Of a DNA stretch of 59,708 nt, positions 23,648 through 29,644 are shown piece by piece. Each line of letters begins with the position of its first letter. Positions within the stretch are counted from its first letter, which is position 1. Source of the DNA: a virus; IMG/VR virus record IMGVR_UViG_3300008262_000463, positions 1 through 59,708 of that record; one strand, 5' to 3'. The notes beneath the pieces were generated by a model, which saw only the letters and a program-made list of their open reading frames with translations, did not search any database and was not told where the DNA came from. The translations under genes were made by a program, and so were the position numbers.

Positions 23648-24091
23648 ATGTCAAAATTAGATTTATCTGCTGGTAAGGCAGCTCTTGGCTCGATCAAAGA
23701 AGCCAAACAATTAGGTAAAGAATTTGGTAGTGTAATCACCGATGAGCAGGCTGAAAATGAACGCCTTATCCAAGCACAACATAAAAAAAGATTAGAAGAT
23801 AAAGAGAAGGCTCTAAAGTGGGCCGAATTTGCTGAATTTCGTGCCGTAAAGGAATACGAAAAACAAAAAGAAAGAGAATCAGAGTTAGCCAAATTAAAGA
23901 AATCCGTTACTGATAAATATGGTAATAACGCTTGGAATGAAGTAGAACAAATTAAAGAGAAACAAAAAAAAGAGCATGATGAAGAAAAAGCTCTTATAGA
24001 TGCTGATCGTCACAAAGTGCAAGATTTGATGTGGTGGTGTGTTACAGTAGCGGCTCTCATAACATATTTTTTCAAGTTATACAAAATATGA
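23648..24091 (+). CDS. Coiled-coil protein with C-terminal membrane anchor
   Basis: A 147-residue protein with AGGA in front of the ATG. The body is a long charged helix (RLEDKEKALKWAEFAEFRAV, EYEKQKERESELAKLKKSV, EVEQIKEKQKKEHDEEKAL), predicted to be coiled coil. One membrane segment, MWWCVTVAALITYFFKLYKI, closes the chain. I recall relatives opening with LDLSAGKxALxSIKxAK in aquatic T4-like phages. Its orientation, late promoter and tail-anchor topology fit a lysis or spanin-like function, but this is inference. Its stop overlaps the next start (ATGA at 24088). Confidence 0.65.
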   Translation: MSKLDLSAGKAALGSIKEAKQLGKEFGSVITDEQAENERLIQAQHKKRLEDKEKALKWAEFAEFRAVKEYEKQKERESELAKLKKSVTDKYGNNAWNEVEQIKEKQKKEHDEEKALIDADRHKVQDLMWWCVTVAALITYFFKLYKI

Positions 24092-24228
24092 AACCGCCTA
24101 AAAAAAGTAACCAACCAATGATTGCAATTGTTACAGTTGTATCTATGTTAACATTGATATATCTTGATTACCATTCCGCCCAAGTTAAAAGAGAAGCAGA
24201 GAGAAAAGCTGAAACAAGAAATAGGTGA
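24088..24228 (+). CDS. Membrane mini-protein, 46 aa
   Basis: Starts at the ATG overlapping the previous stop (ATGA). Basic N-terminus (MKPPKKSNQ), one membrane segment (MIAIVTVVSMLTLIYLDY), then a charged periplasmic or cytoplasmic helix (HSAQVKREAERKAETRNR). Translation is presumably coupled to the coiled-coil gene before it. An N-terminal membrane segment with a charged helix is also the topology of inner-membrane spanins, but at 46 residues it is very short for one. Confidence 0.5.
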   Translation: MKPPKKSNQPMIAIVTVVSMLTLIYLDYHSAQVKREAERKAETRNR

Positions 24229-24235
24229 TTTTTTT

Positions 24236-24322
24236 ATGAGACTGGCTCCGAAGGTAGCACTAATAACATTACTGTGTATTTCATTACTATTCTTATTAGA
24301 GGTTTTAGTTAAACTAAAATGA
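24236..24322 (+). CDS. Membrane mini-protein, 28 aa
   Basis: ATG at 24236, TGA at 24320. The whole product is one membrane segment (ALITLLCISLLFLLEVLVKL) with MRLAPK before it. The stop overlaps the next start codon (ATGA), which favours real translation even at this size. Function unknown. Confidence 0.35.
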   Translation: MRLAPKVALITLLCISLLFLLEVLVKLK

Positions 24323-24414
24323 AACATCCAATCGAAATTCTTATGGACTTTTGGACCCATATGTTTTTAATTGGGTACTTTAGTCTATACGACATCACTA
24401 AGTATAAAATCTAA
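24319..24414 (+). CDS. Small hydrophobic protein, 31 aa
   Basis: Starts at an ATG overlapping the previous stop; ends TAA at 24412. The product (MKHPIEILMDFWTHMFLIGY, then FSLYDITKYKI) is amphipathic with a weak membrane segment. It is the last member of the five-gene plus-strand set. Reality rests only on the overlap and position. Confidence 0.35.
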   Translation: MKHPIEILMDFWTHMFLIGYFSLYDITKYKI

Positions 24415-24421
24415 AATCATT

Positions 24422-24470
24422 TTTTTCAATCTCCGGATTCTTGGATTTTTTTTCGGAGCCGGATTGAAAA
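24422..24470. repeat. Imperfect inverted repeat between convergent transcripts
   Basis: TTTTCAATC-CCGG (two-base bulge) pairs with CCGGATTGAAAA across about 22 bases. It lies where the plus-strand operon meets the end of the minus-strand rubrerythrin-tRNA transcript. Neither strand has a clear U-tract after the stem, so a terminator is only possible. The rest of 24471-24603 shows nothing I can name. Confidence 0.4.
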
Positions 24471-24603
24471 ATTTCGAAATTTGGAGCGGTCGGCCGCTAT
24501 GCTCGGCTAAACTAAGTGGGAACTCAATTCGTACTATTACAGACCGCATTTATAATATTATATATACACTCTCACAAAAAATCAATACTACTTCTGGTAA
24601 ACT

Positions 24604-24679
24604 TGGCCTGACCAGGAGGAATCGAACCCCCGTATAGATGCTTAGAAGGCACCTGCGTTATCCGCTACGCTATGGTCAG
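24604..24679 (-). tRNA. tRNA-Arg (anticodon TCT)
   Basis: Full cloverleaf on the minus strand: acceptor CTGACCA/TGGTCAG, D arm GCGT...ACGC, anticodon loop CTTCTAA, T arm GGGGG-TTCGATT-CCTCC, discriminator G, encoded CCA. It reads AGA (and AGG by wobble), codons frequent in AT-rich phage genes. It directly follows the rubredoxin stop. Confidence 0.95.
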
Positions 24680-24811
24680 TTATTCTTCAACAACCAATTC
24701 ATAATCTTGTTTTGAAACACCACACTCAGGACAGCCAACTGAATCTGGTAACATAGCATAATCTTCTTCTGTTAATATGTGGCCACAGACCACGCAACGA
24801 TAGTATCTCAT
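24680..24811 (-). CDS. Rubredoxin-like protein, 43 aa
   Basis: ATG at 24811 overlaps the rubrerythrin stop by one base (TAATG). The 43 residues contain YRCVVCGHILTEEDY and LPDSVGCPECGVSKQDYEL: two C-x2-C-G knuckles in the exact rubredoxin arrangement (LPDxxxCPxCGxxKxxYE) that binds one iron. Classical rubrerythrins carry this module at their C-terminus, whereas here it is a separate, coupled gene. It likely passes electrons to the diiron protein encoded just upstream. The stop codon abuts tRNA-Arg with no gap. Confidence 0.8.
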   Translation of the reverse strand: MRYYRCVVCGHILTEEDYAMLPDSVGCPECGVSKQDYELVVEE

Positions 24812-25263
24812 TATGCAATCTCCTGTTTCATTTGTTGATATTTGGAAGCATGAACTTTTTCGGCACCTTGTAGTGCTTTGAATCTCTTTGCGGCAAGTGC
24901 TAAGACTTTCTTAAATTTTTCAGCGTGTTCTACTGATTCATTAATTTGATCTTGTGCCTCTTTTGCTGCTTGTTCATTACCTTCTGCAATTGCTTCTTCC
25001 AACATTTTTGGATACATTTCGGTGTATTCATATGTTTCACAATCGATGGCTTTTTGAAGGCAATCGTTTACATCTAGTGTACCAACAAGCAGTTCTAAAT
25101 GTCCCCATGCGTGTTTTACTTCCTGTTCGGCAGTATGTTCAAAATGTTTTGCAACATCCTCATACCCTTGTTCTCGAGCAAGTTTGGCAAAATACTTGTA
25201 TTTCACATGAGCCTGCGATTCTCCAGCAAAAGCAGCCTCCAAATTTTTAATTGTGACACTCAT
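24811..25263 (-). CDS. Rubrerythrin (ferritin-like diiron domain only)
   Basis: A 150-residue protein: NLEAAFAGESQAHVKYKYFA and TAEQEVKHAWGHLELL (E-x6-Y, E-x2-H), then ETYEYTEMYPKMLEEA and SVEHAEKFKKVLA (E-x2-H) give the Glu/His ligands of a rubrerythrin diiron site. Length fits the four-helix domain without a rubredoxin tail. Rubrerythrins reduce hydrogen peroxide with electrons from rubredoxin; the partner is the next gene. A promoter lies at 25303-25331. A role in protecting the infected cell from oxidative stress is inferred. Confidence 0.88.
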   Translation of the reverse strand: MSVTIKNLEAAFAGESQAHVKYKYFAKLAREQGYEDVAKHFEHTAEQEVKHAWGHLELLVGTLDVNDCLQKAIDCETYEYTEMYPKMLEEAIAEGNEQAAKEAQDQINESVEHAEKFKKVLALAAKRFKALQGAEKVHASKYQQMKQEIA

Positions 25264-25302
25264 TTATTTTTCCTTTCAAATAATTAATGTTGATAGTATT
25301 AA

Positions 25303-25331
25303 ACTATACATTATTACTTAGTGCAAAGCAA
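25303..25331 (-). promoter_or_regulatory. Probable sigma-70 promoter of the rubrerythrin operon
   Basis: Minus strand: TTGCTT (25331-25326), 17-base spacer, TATAGT (25308-25303). The -10 is good and the -35 weaker than in the other promoters. The rubrerythrin ATG is at 25263, after a TTTGAAAGGA leader. Confidence 0.55.
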
Positions 25332-25390
25332 CACAAAAATGACTTATTACCTATATGATATTTTTTTATTGTGGTGATCGAAAAAAACAA

Positions 25391-25861
25391 TTAGGCCATG
25401 TTTAGAGTTTTTAGTCTATCGGCTGCATATGATGCCGCAAAGGCTTGAGGTTTGACCATTGGTATGACATTACAGGTACCACGAATATAACCAATGGCTT
25501 CGTTGATAACACAGTTTGACCCGTGTAATTCGGAAGGATTAATGTCCAGATGAACTTCAACATCACGACCTTCAAGTACATCTGCAAGTTTTAAATATAA
25601 CTCACTTACACGATATACTTCATTCATTAAACGAAATCTTGGACGATTTTGTTTTTGATCATAATCTTTTTCACGGTATACTTCACCAAACAATTTGCAT
25701 CCGTGTTTTCCATCAATATGAATTACAATTGCCAGAACATAATCTGCATACCACACTTTATCAATCTTGAATCTTTCTGAATCACAACCAATGTATATTT
25801 TTGTTTCTGTACTTTGTTTTTCAATAAATTCTTTTACTTCTTCAAGATTGATCTTTTTCAT
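25391..25861 (-). CDS. RNase H-like fold protein, DUF458/YkuK type
   Basis: A 156-residue protein. IYIGCDSERFK (with the first acidic residue), YADYVLAIVIHI, VYREKDYDQ and VEVHLDINPSELHGSNCV, then AIGYIRGTCNVIPMVKPQAFAASYAADRL are the conserved blocks of the YkuK/DUF458 family, which has an RNase H-like fold. D26, D-I-N and the final D provide a plausible acidic triad, but activity is unproven in the family. Phage copies are common in T4-like genomes. It is last in the transcript that begins with the tRNA array. Confidence 0.7.
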   Translation of the reverse strand: MKKINLEEVKEFIEKQSTETKIYIGCDSERFKIDKVWYADYVLAIVIHIDGKHGCKLFGEVYREKDYDQKQNRPRFRLMNEVYRVSELYLKLADVLEGRDVEVHLDINPSELHGSNCVINEAIGYIRGTCNVIPMVKPQAFAASYAADRLKTLNMA

Positions 25862-25865
25862 AAAG

Positions 25866-26201
25866 TCACCTTTTCGGTTTTGGTAATTGTGGAAGTTTTT
25901 TCCACTCCTCTATCCATTTTTCTTGTTCAGATTGTTTTTCAATAACTCTATCGAGTTTTTCATTTGCTTCTTTTAATCGTTGTATCACAATATCATTTTT
26001 ATCTCTTGTATCGTGTATGACTTTATGCATACCGTCTAATCTACCTTCAAATATGAGTACACGTTCTTTGAAGTAGTCAACATCACGGCCTCTTGACCAA
26101 GCAATAGCTAAGATGACCAATGTTGTACAAAACAATGCCATCAAGCAATACATTAATATTTCTTTTTTATCTTTATCTGTAAGTTCTTTTAATATTTTCA
26201 T
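25866..26201 (-). CDS. Membrane-anchored coiled-coil protein
   Basis: A 111-residue protein. A charged N-terminus (LKELTDKDKKEI) precedes one membrane segment (LMYCLMALFCTTLVILAIAW), then a long coiled coil (HKVIHDTRDKNDIVIQRL, EANEKLDRVIEKQSEQEKW) and a Pro-rich basic end (LPQLPKPKR). This is inner-membrane spanin-like topology, but many other phage proteins share it and it is not next to lysis genes that I can recognise. It lies between tRNA-Pro and the RNase H-like gene. Confidence 0.5.
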   Translation of the reverse strand: MKILKELTDKDKKEILMYCLMALFCTTLVILAIAWSRGRDVDYFKERVLIFEGRLDGMHKVIHDTRDKNDIVIQRLKEANEKLDRVIEKQSEQEKWIEEWKKLPQLPKPKR

Positions 26202-26216
26202 ATGTTTTTATAAAAA

Positions 26217-26294
26217 TGGTCCGAGTGGCAAGATTCGAACTTGCGATTTCCTGCTCCCAAAGCAGGCGGAATAACCAGACTATCCTACACTCGG
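26217..26294 (-). tRNA. tRNA-Pro (anticodon TGG)
   Basis: Minus-strand cloverleaf: acceptor CCGAGTG/CACTCGG, anticodon loop TTTGGGA, T loop TTCGAAT, discriminator A, encoded CCA. Reads CCN/CCA codons. Confidence 0.95.
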
Positions 26295-26299
26295 TTGTT

Positions 26300-26473
26300 T
26301 TATTTACTTTGATATCTAACTCGACAAGACACATTCATTTGTGATTTTGCCTGTTTAAGTGCTTTTTCAAAGGTGTGTTTTTTTGCTAAACATTCTTTTT
26401 CATTTTTAAATTCTTCTACAACTGCAAAATTTTCTATAGAACCTAACCAAATAATCAGTAAATAAGATATCAT
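26300..26473 (-). CDS. Small protein with N-terminal signal/anchor, within tRNA cluster
   Basis: A 57-residue frame, ATG at 26473 with a strong AGGAG site. The N-terminus (MISYLLIIWLGSIENFAVV) is a hydrophobic signal or anchor. The rest is charged with two cysteines (NEKECLAKKHTFEKALKQAK, MNVSCRVRYQSK). The pattern [FE]xxExxC....F....A....M...C is one I recall from small exported phage proteins; function unknown. It lies between tRNA-Thr and tRNA-Pro with only 5-14 bases on each side, so it is cut out of, or translated from, the tRNA precursor. Confidence 0.6.
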   Translation of the reverse strand: MISYLLIIWLGSIENFAVVEEFKNEKECLAKKHTFEKALKQAKSQMNVSCRVRYQSK

Positions 26474-26487
26474 GTTTATCTCCTATT

Positions 26488-26561
26488 TGGTGCCCCTTGA
26501 CAGAATCGAACTGCCAATTGCTCATTACAAGTGAGCTGTTATGCCATTTAACTAAAGAGGC
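26488..26561 (-). tRNA. tRNA-Thr (anticodon TGT)
   Basis: Minus-strand cloverleaf: acceptor GCCTCTT/AAGGGGC (one G-U), anticodon loop CTTGTAA, T loop TTCGATT, discriminator A, encoded CCA. Reads ACA/ACN. Confidence 0.95.
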
Positions 26562-26579
26562 AATTCAATACCTTATATA

Positions 26580-26664
26580 TGGTGGGTAGCCAGGGACTCG
26601 AACCCCGTATGCCTAAGGCGCCGGATTTACAGTCCGGTGCAGTAACCTGTTCTGCTCGCTACCC
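26580..26664 (-). tRNA. tRNA-Tyr (anticodon GTA)
   Basis: Minus-strand class II tRNA of 85 bases: acceptor GGGTAGC/GCTACCC, anticodon loop CTGTAAA, long variable arm (CGCCTTAGGCATA), T loop TTCGAGT, discriminator A, encoded CCA. Confidence 0.95.
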
Positions 26665-26670
26665 AATGAT

Positions 26671-26746
26671 AAGGGGCACACCAAGCGTTTCCCAACGAGT
26701 GGCTGTTGTTTAAGAGTAGGCGTGACGTTCGCGCTCACTCCCCCTT
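26671..26746 (-). ncRNA. Candidate structured small RNA at the head of the tRNA array
   Basis: The 76 bases between the promoter (26770-26798) and tRNA-Tyr fold, on the minus strand, into a three-way shape. The closing stem is AAGGGG/CCCCTT. One arm has GAGT...ACTC enclosing GTGA...TCAC, and the second has CCA-CT-CGTT/AACG-CT-TGG with a GGGA loop. Size and position recall the stable RNAs C and D that accompany the T4 tRNA genes, but I see no sequence match and no anticodon. It could be a stable RNA or a leader that helps processing. Confidence 0.5.
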
Positions 26747-26769
26747 TTACTTTTTAAAGAACAAATATT

Positions 26770-26798
26770 ATATTATCACTACCACAATATTTTGTCAA
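26770..26798 (-). promoter_or_regulatory. Sigma-70 promoter of the tRNA array
   Basis: Minus strand: TTGACA (26798-26793), 17-base spacer, TAATAT (26775-26770). Transcription would start near 26763 and read the structured RNA, tRNA-Tyr, tRNA-Thr, a small gene and tRNA-Pro. Confidence 0.75.
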
Positions 26799-26834
26799 GC
26801 TTTACTGTTGTAAAAATACAACACTTGGAAATAA

Positions 26835-26866
26835 AAAACCTCAAGATTTTTAGGCCTTGAGGTTTT
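26835..26866 (-). terminator. Rho-independent terminator
   Basis: Perfect 11-bp inverted repeat AAAACCTCAAG/CTTGAGGTTTT with a 10-base loop, followed on the minus strand by TTTTTTATTT. It lies just after the stop of the metallopeptidase gene (26883) and isolates the tRNA promoter downstream. Confidence 0.85.
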
Positions 26867-26882
26867 GGAATTTAATTATATT

Positions 26883-27419
26883 TTAAATTTGATTTTCAAA
26901 ATCCTGTTGCGGCCATTCTAACCAACCAAGTGGTTCTGCTACTATAGGTGTGTCTGGATCTTGAATATTTTTAAACACTTTGTGTAATTCTTCTTTAATA
27001 ACAAACTTAGTAAATAATCCTGTGCTCATACCGTAGGCTTCTATTTCCCATGGTTCAAACCAGTAATCTATGGTATCTACATTGACTTTTGTGCCACGCC
27101 ACCGAGTTGCTGATTCATTCATTTCAGAATAAGCATATTGTTTAACATGAACCATTTCGTGAGCGAGTGTTTCTAAAATATCTCTTGCGCCAATGCCTGG
27201 ATTTAACTCAATTAAAAATTCTCTTGGTTTTCCAGAATCATTGTATTCTTCAACACTAGCATATCCATATACATCTAGTTTATCATTGAACTTGATTTGT
27301 ACATAGATATTATCCATTAATTTCTTGGATAACAAATTTTCGGCATAAAAGAGAGCTGCACGCTTAACGAATGGTCGGAAGCGTTCTTTATCAGGACATT
27401 TAACGATGCTGAGTTTCAT
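26883..27419 (-). CDS. Zinc metallopeptidase-like protein (SprT-like HExxH)
   Basis: Start chosen at the ATG at 27419 (MKLSIVKCPDKERFRPFV) with an AAGGA site; the frame is open to 27470 but overlaps the deaminase gene. The 178-residue protein has LETLAHEMVHVKQYAYSEM (about 96-115), an HExxH zinc site, and a downstream EPWEIEAYG that can supply the third ligand (E). This is the compact layout of SprT-like or WSS1-like domains, and copies are common in T4-like phages. Substrate unknown. A terminator follows directly. Confidence 0.7.
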   Translation of the reverse strand: MKLSIVKCPDKERFRPFVKRAALFYAENLLSKKLMDNIYVQIKFNDKLDVYGYASVEEYNDSGKPREFLIELNPGIGARDILETLAHEMVHVKQYAYSEMNESATRWRGTKVNVDTIDYWFEPWEIEAYGMSTGLFTKFVIKEELHKVFKNIQDPDTPIVAEPLGWLEWPQQDFENQI

Positions 27420-27456
27420 CTTAGGTCCTTTCCCTTGATATACATTATTTATCTGA

Positions 27457-27930
27457 CTAACTAATTTCACCTGGTGAAATTTCTATCTCTATGTTGCATT
27501 GTTTCAAAAACTCAATTCCATGGCTGTCACGGTAATGTTTTCGAAAGTAGACCTTTTTAATTCCAGAGGTGTAGATTTGTTTTGCACAATCTATGCACGG
27601 GGCATGGGTCAGGAACATCGTGGAACCGTCTCCTGATTCAGGACCTTTAGCGAGTTTCGCAATCGCATTGGCCTCTGCATGGATGACTTCTGGTTTGGTC
27701 TTTAGATTATAACTGGTGCCATCTTCTTCACGGAATTCATGTTCGTATGGTGACTTATAATCTCGGTATTCACAATCGTTAGTCCAACCGGCAGGCATAC
27801 CATTATAACCAATGGAAATGATTCTGTCATCTTTGACAATAATTGCACCCACCTGTAAACGCTTTGCACTTGATAACTGAGCAAAGCGGTGTGCAACATC
27901 CATGTATGCGTTAATATATTTTTGTTTCAT
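27457..27930 (-). CDS. cd: Deoxycytidylate (dCMP) deaminase
   Basis: A 157-residue zinc deaminase: VIHAEANAIAKL (HAE, zinc His and catalytic Glu) and THAPCIDCAKQIY (PCxxC, zinc cysteines), with the N-terminal VGAIIVKDDRIISIGYNGMP. It converts dCMP to dUMP for thymidylate synthesis, as T4 Cd does (193 residues; this copy lacks some insertions). The lookalike families (cytidine and guanine deaminases) lack the YNGxPxG motif. The gene follows tRNA-Met. Confidence 0.9.
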   Translation of the reverse strand: MKQKYINAYMDVAHRFAQLSSAKRLQVGAIIVKDDRIISIGYNGMPAGWTNDCEYRDYKSPYEHEFREEDGTSYNLKTKPEVIHAEANAIAKLAKGPESGDGSTMFLTHAPCIDCAKQIYTSGIKKVYFRKHYRDSHGIEFLKQCNIEIEISPGEIS

Positions 27931-27937
27931 AATAAAG

Positions 27938-28014
<77 letters not shown>

Positions 28015-28018
28015 AAGA

Positions 28019-28207
28019 TTACCAATAACCATCATCAATCCAAATTCTAAAAGTTAAACATAACATTTCAATAATTAAAGTGTCGTTGTCGATAACCCAT
28101 TCATCAGATTTTGTAATATATGCATCTACACGCCAATGAAAAGGATTACATTTAAATGTTATATTGAAACCAGAATACTTCAAATAATTTAAAATCTTAT
28201 TTGACAT
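28019..28207 (-). CDS. Hypothetical small protein, 62 aa
   Basis: Starts at the ATG at 28207 (MSNKILNYLKYSGFNITF), overlapping the end of the upstream gene by 11 bases. It is Trp/Ile-rich with a hydrophobic C-terminus (LIIEMLCLTFRIWIDDGYW). No family is recognised. The stop lies four bases from tRNA-Met. Confidence 0.45.
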   Translation of the reverse strand: MSNKILNYLKYSGFNITFKCNPFHWRVDAYITKSDEWVIDNDTLIIEMLCLTFRIWIDDGYW

Positions 28208-28394
28208 ATTCAATATTATCTTTTTTAATATAATGCACTTCTCTCAAAGAGTCATTATTTGGAATAAATTTATTAACAGGAATAAAAGTGATACCATCAA
28301 TATTTTTTGATGGCCAATGTGACCAAGTGTAATAGGTCTGCTGGTTCGTTTTGGTACGAACAGTTAAAATGGTAGGAGTTTTCACATTTTTCAT
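28197..28394 (-). CDS. Hypothetical small protein, 65 aa, possibly from a leaderless mRNA
   Basis: A 65-residue protein, MKNVKTPTILTVRTKTNQQT then YYTWSHWPSKNIDGITFIPV and EVHYIKKDNIEYVK, a beta-rich pattern I recall as a conserved small phage protein without function. The ATG at 28394 is exactly where transcription from the promoter at 28401-28429 should begin, and no ribosome site is visible. It is followed, with overlap, by a second small gene. Confidence 0.55.
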   Translation of the reverse strand: MKNVKTPTILTVRTKTNQQTYYTWSHWPSKNIDGITFIPVNKFIPNNDSLREVHYIKKDNIEYVK

Positions 28395-28400
28395 ACTATA

Positions 28401-28429
28401 ATAATACTACAAACGGAGAGGTATGTCAA
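28401..28429 (-). promoter_or_regulatory. Sigma-70 promoter embedded in a terminator
   Basis: Minus strand: TTGACA (28429-28424), 17-base spacer, TATTAT (28406-28401). The -35 box forms the loop of the Hsp20 terminator hairpin (28413-28441). The start site would fall at about the ATG of the next gene (28394). Confidence 0.6.
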
Positions 28430-28441
28430 GTACCTCTCCGT
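28413..28441 (-). terminator. Rho-independent terminator of the Hsp20 operon
   Basis: Perfect 11-bp inverted repeat ACGGAGAGGTA/TACCTCTCCGT with a 7-base loop, 12 bases after the Hsp20 stop. On the minus strand it is followed by TTTGTAGTATTATT, a modest U-tract. Confidence 0.75.
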
Positions 28442-28452
28442 ATTATTACCAA

Positions 28453-28902
28453 CTACTCATCACCGTTAATGGTAATCCTTTTAATGGCATCCTGAGTTTG
28501 TACCAGATTTTCCAACCAAACTTTTAACATACCATTTACCATTTCGGCATTTTTAATTTCAATCTTATCTGCCAATGTAAATGTACGAATAAAGTTGCGG
28601 TTAGCAATTCCTTTATAGAAGTATTCTTCAGAAGAATCATCTTCTTTTGCGGAACCTTTGATAACCAGTTTATTACCTTCCAATGTAACTTCAATATCAG
28701 ATTTGGCAAAACCTGCTACTGCCAATTCAATAATGTATTTGTTTTTCTCAACTTGTTTGATATTGTAAGGTGGGTAATTTGCAATTGCTTTTTTACCGAT
28801 CTCGGTTGTCATCTGTGATACATCATCAAAAAATTTATCAAAGCCGATAGAAAAAGGTTGCAGGTGTTTTGAATAGTCAATAAGGCTAGGAAATGTAGTC
28901 AT
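28453..28902 (-). CDS. Small heat shock protein Hsp20 (IbpA-like)
   Basis: A 149-residue protein with an alpha-crystallin domain (about 45-135): YPPYNIKQVEKNKYIIELAV, AGFAKSDIEVTLEGNKLVIK, YFYKGIANRNFIRTFTLAD, then VNGMLKVWLENL (the GxLxxxL motif). These are ATP-independent holdases that keep unfolded proteins soluble; hsp20 genes are a known feature of T4-like aquatic phages. It is cotranscribed with the small protein upstream, from the promoter at 29212-29240, and ends at a terminator. A role in virion assembly or host stress is inferred. Confidence 0.9.
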   Translation of the reverse strand: MTTFPSLIDYSKHLQPFSIGFDKFFDDVSQMTTEIGKKAIANYPPYNIKQVEKNKYIIELAVAGFAKSDIEVTLEGNKLVIKGSAKEDDSSEEYFYKGIANRNFIRTFTLADKIEIKNAEMVNGMLKVWLENLVQTQDAIKRITINGDE

Positions 28903-28913
28903 AATATATCTCC

Positions 28914-29150
28914 TTAAGCAAATGATTTGTAAGATTTCAATGCTTTTTCAAAAGCACCGGAGTAATCATATTTTGTGGCAGATTCAACAAACACATCAGA
29001 AGCATGAACCATCTGACGAGCAAATTGTGCCTGAGCATCTACAAAAAGTTGTAGTGGCTCACGAATAGTTTCTTCATTTACAAATGTGTTAAGGAATTGA
29101 GTTTTGGCGTATTGAACAGAATCAATAGCCGTGTTGAGGTACGCTTTCAT
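28914..29150 (-). CDS. Phasin-like small helical protein
   Basis: A 78-residue all-helical protein (SVQYAKTQFLNTFVNEE, LQLFVDAQAQFARQMVHASD). The Ala/Phe/Gln pattern with DAQxxFxxQ resembles the phasin family, which coats polyhydroxyalkanoate granules, but at this length the match is weak. It is first in the Hsp20 operon; a phasin and a small heat shock protein can both bind exposed hydrophobic surfaces. The function is inferred only. Confidence 0.4.
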   Translation of the reverse strand: MKAYLNTAIDSVQYAKTQFLNTFVNEETIREPLQLFVDAQAQFARQMVHASDVFVESATKYDYSGAFEKALKSYKSFA

Positions 29151-29211
29151 AGTTTTCTCCTTTGTTAAGCGAGTTAATCAAAATTGCCGCCCAATAGGCA
29201 CGGCACCATTT

Positions 29212-29240
29212 ACTATACTAGTATTTATACTAGGTGTCAA
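29212..29240 (-). promoter_or_regulatory. Sigma-70 promoter of the Hsp20 operon
   Basis: Minus strand: TTGACA (29240-29235), 17-base spacer, TATAGT (29217-29212). It overlaps the 3' end of regA. The leader runs to the ATG at 29150. Confidence 0.8.
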
Positions 29241-29644
29241 TAAGATCCTGGTTTTTTACCAATATTATATTTTGGTACTAAATTCCAGTCATCTTTTTCT
29301 TTATGTGAAATGATCTTTACCTGTGATAGAAATATAGGTGGTGGATCTTCTACCTTTTTTCTATCTACAATTTCCACCAAACCCCAGTCCTCTAGCAGTT
29401 TGGCTATGGCATTCCTACGAGATAAGTCATTCTCTGAAATGTCATTAGGTTTACCATCTAAAGCAAACAGTTCCTTAAAGTGTACGATATAGTACTTGCC
29501 TTGTTTGTGTAATATGTGGCAAGACTGGTATAGGGTTTTGTCTTTTTTGGAAGCAACACCGATTCTGGTAAGCGTTTCACGAACCTTCAGAAAATCGTCT
29601 TTTTCATCTAATATCACTTCTATTAAATCTGTAATCGAAATCAT
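29237..29644 (-). CDS. regA: RegA translational repressor
   Basis: A 135-residue protein that matches T4 RegA throughout: DDFLKVRETLTRIGVASKK, TLYQSCHILHKQGKYYIV, HFKELFALDG, AKLLEDWGLVEI and WNLVPKYNIGKK. RegA binds the start regions of early phage mRNAs and blocks ribosome binding. The order gp44-gp62-regA is the T4 order. The start overlaps the gp62 stop by four bases. The C-terminus extends a few residues beyond T4's. Confidence 0.93.
   Translation of the reverse strand: MISITDLIEVILDEKDDFLKVRETLTRIGVASKKDKTLYQSCHILHKQGKYYIVHFKELFALDGKPNDISENDLSRRNAIAKLLEDWGLVEIVDRKKVEDPPPIFLSQVKIISHKEKDDWNLVPKYNIGKKPGSY

Noticed and set aside
23635-23892. Minus-strand frame opposite the coiled-coil gene
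   Set aside because: Product is an Ala/Ser-rich mirror of the coiled coil; the plus frame has a ribosome site and operon context.
24422-24470. Terminator for convergent transcripts
   Set aside because: The inverted repeat has a bulge and no U-tract on either strand, so I list it only as a repeat.
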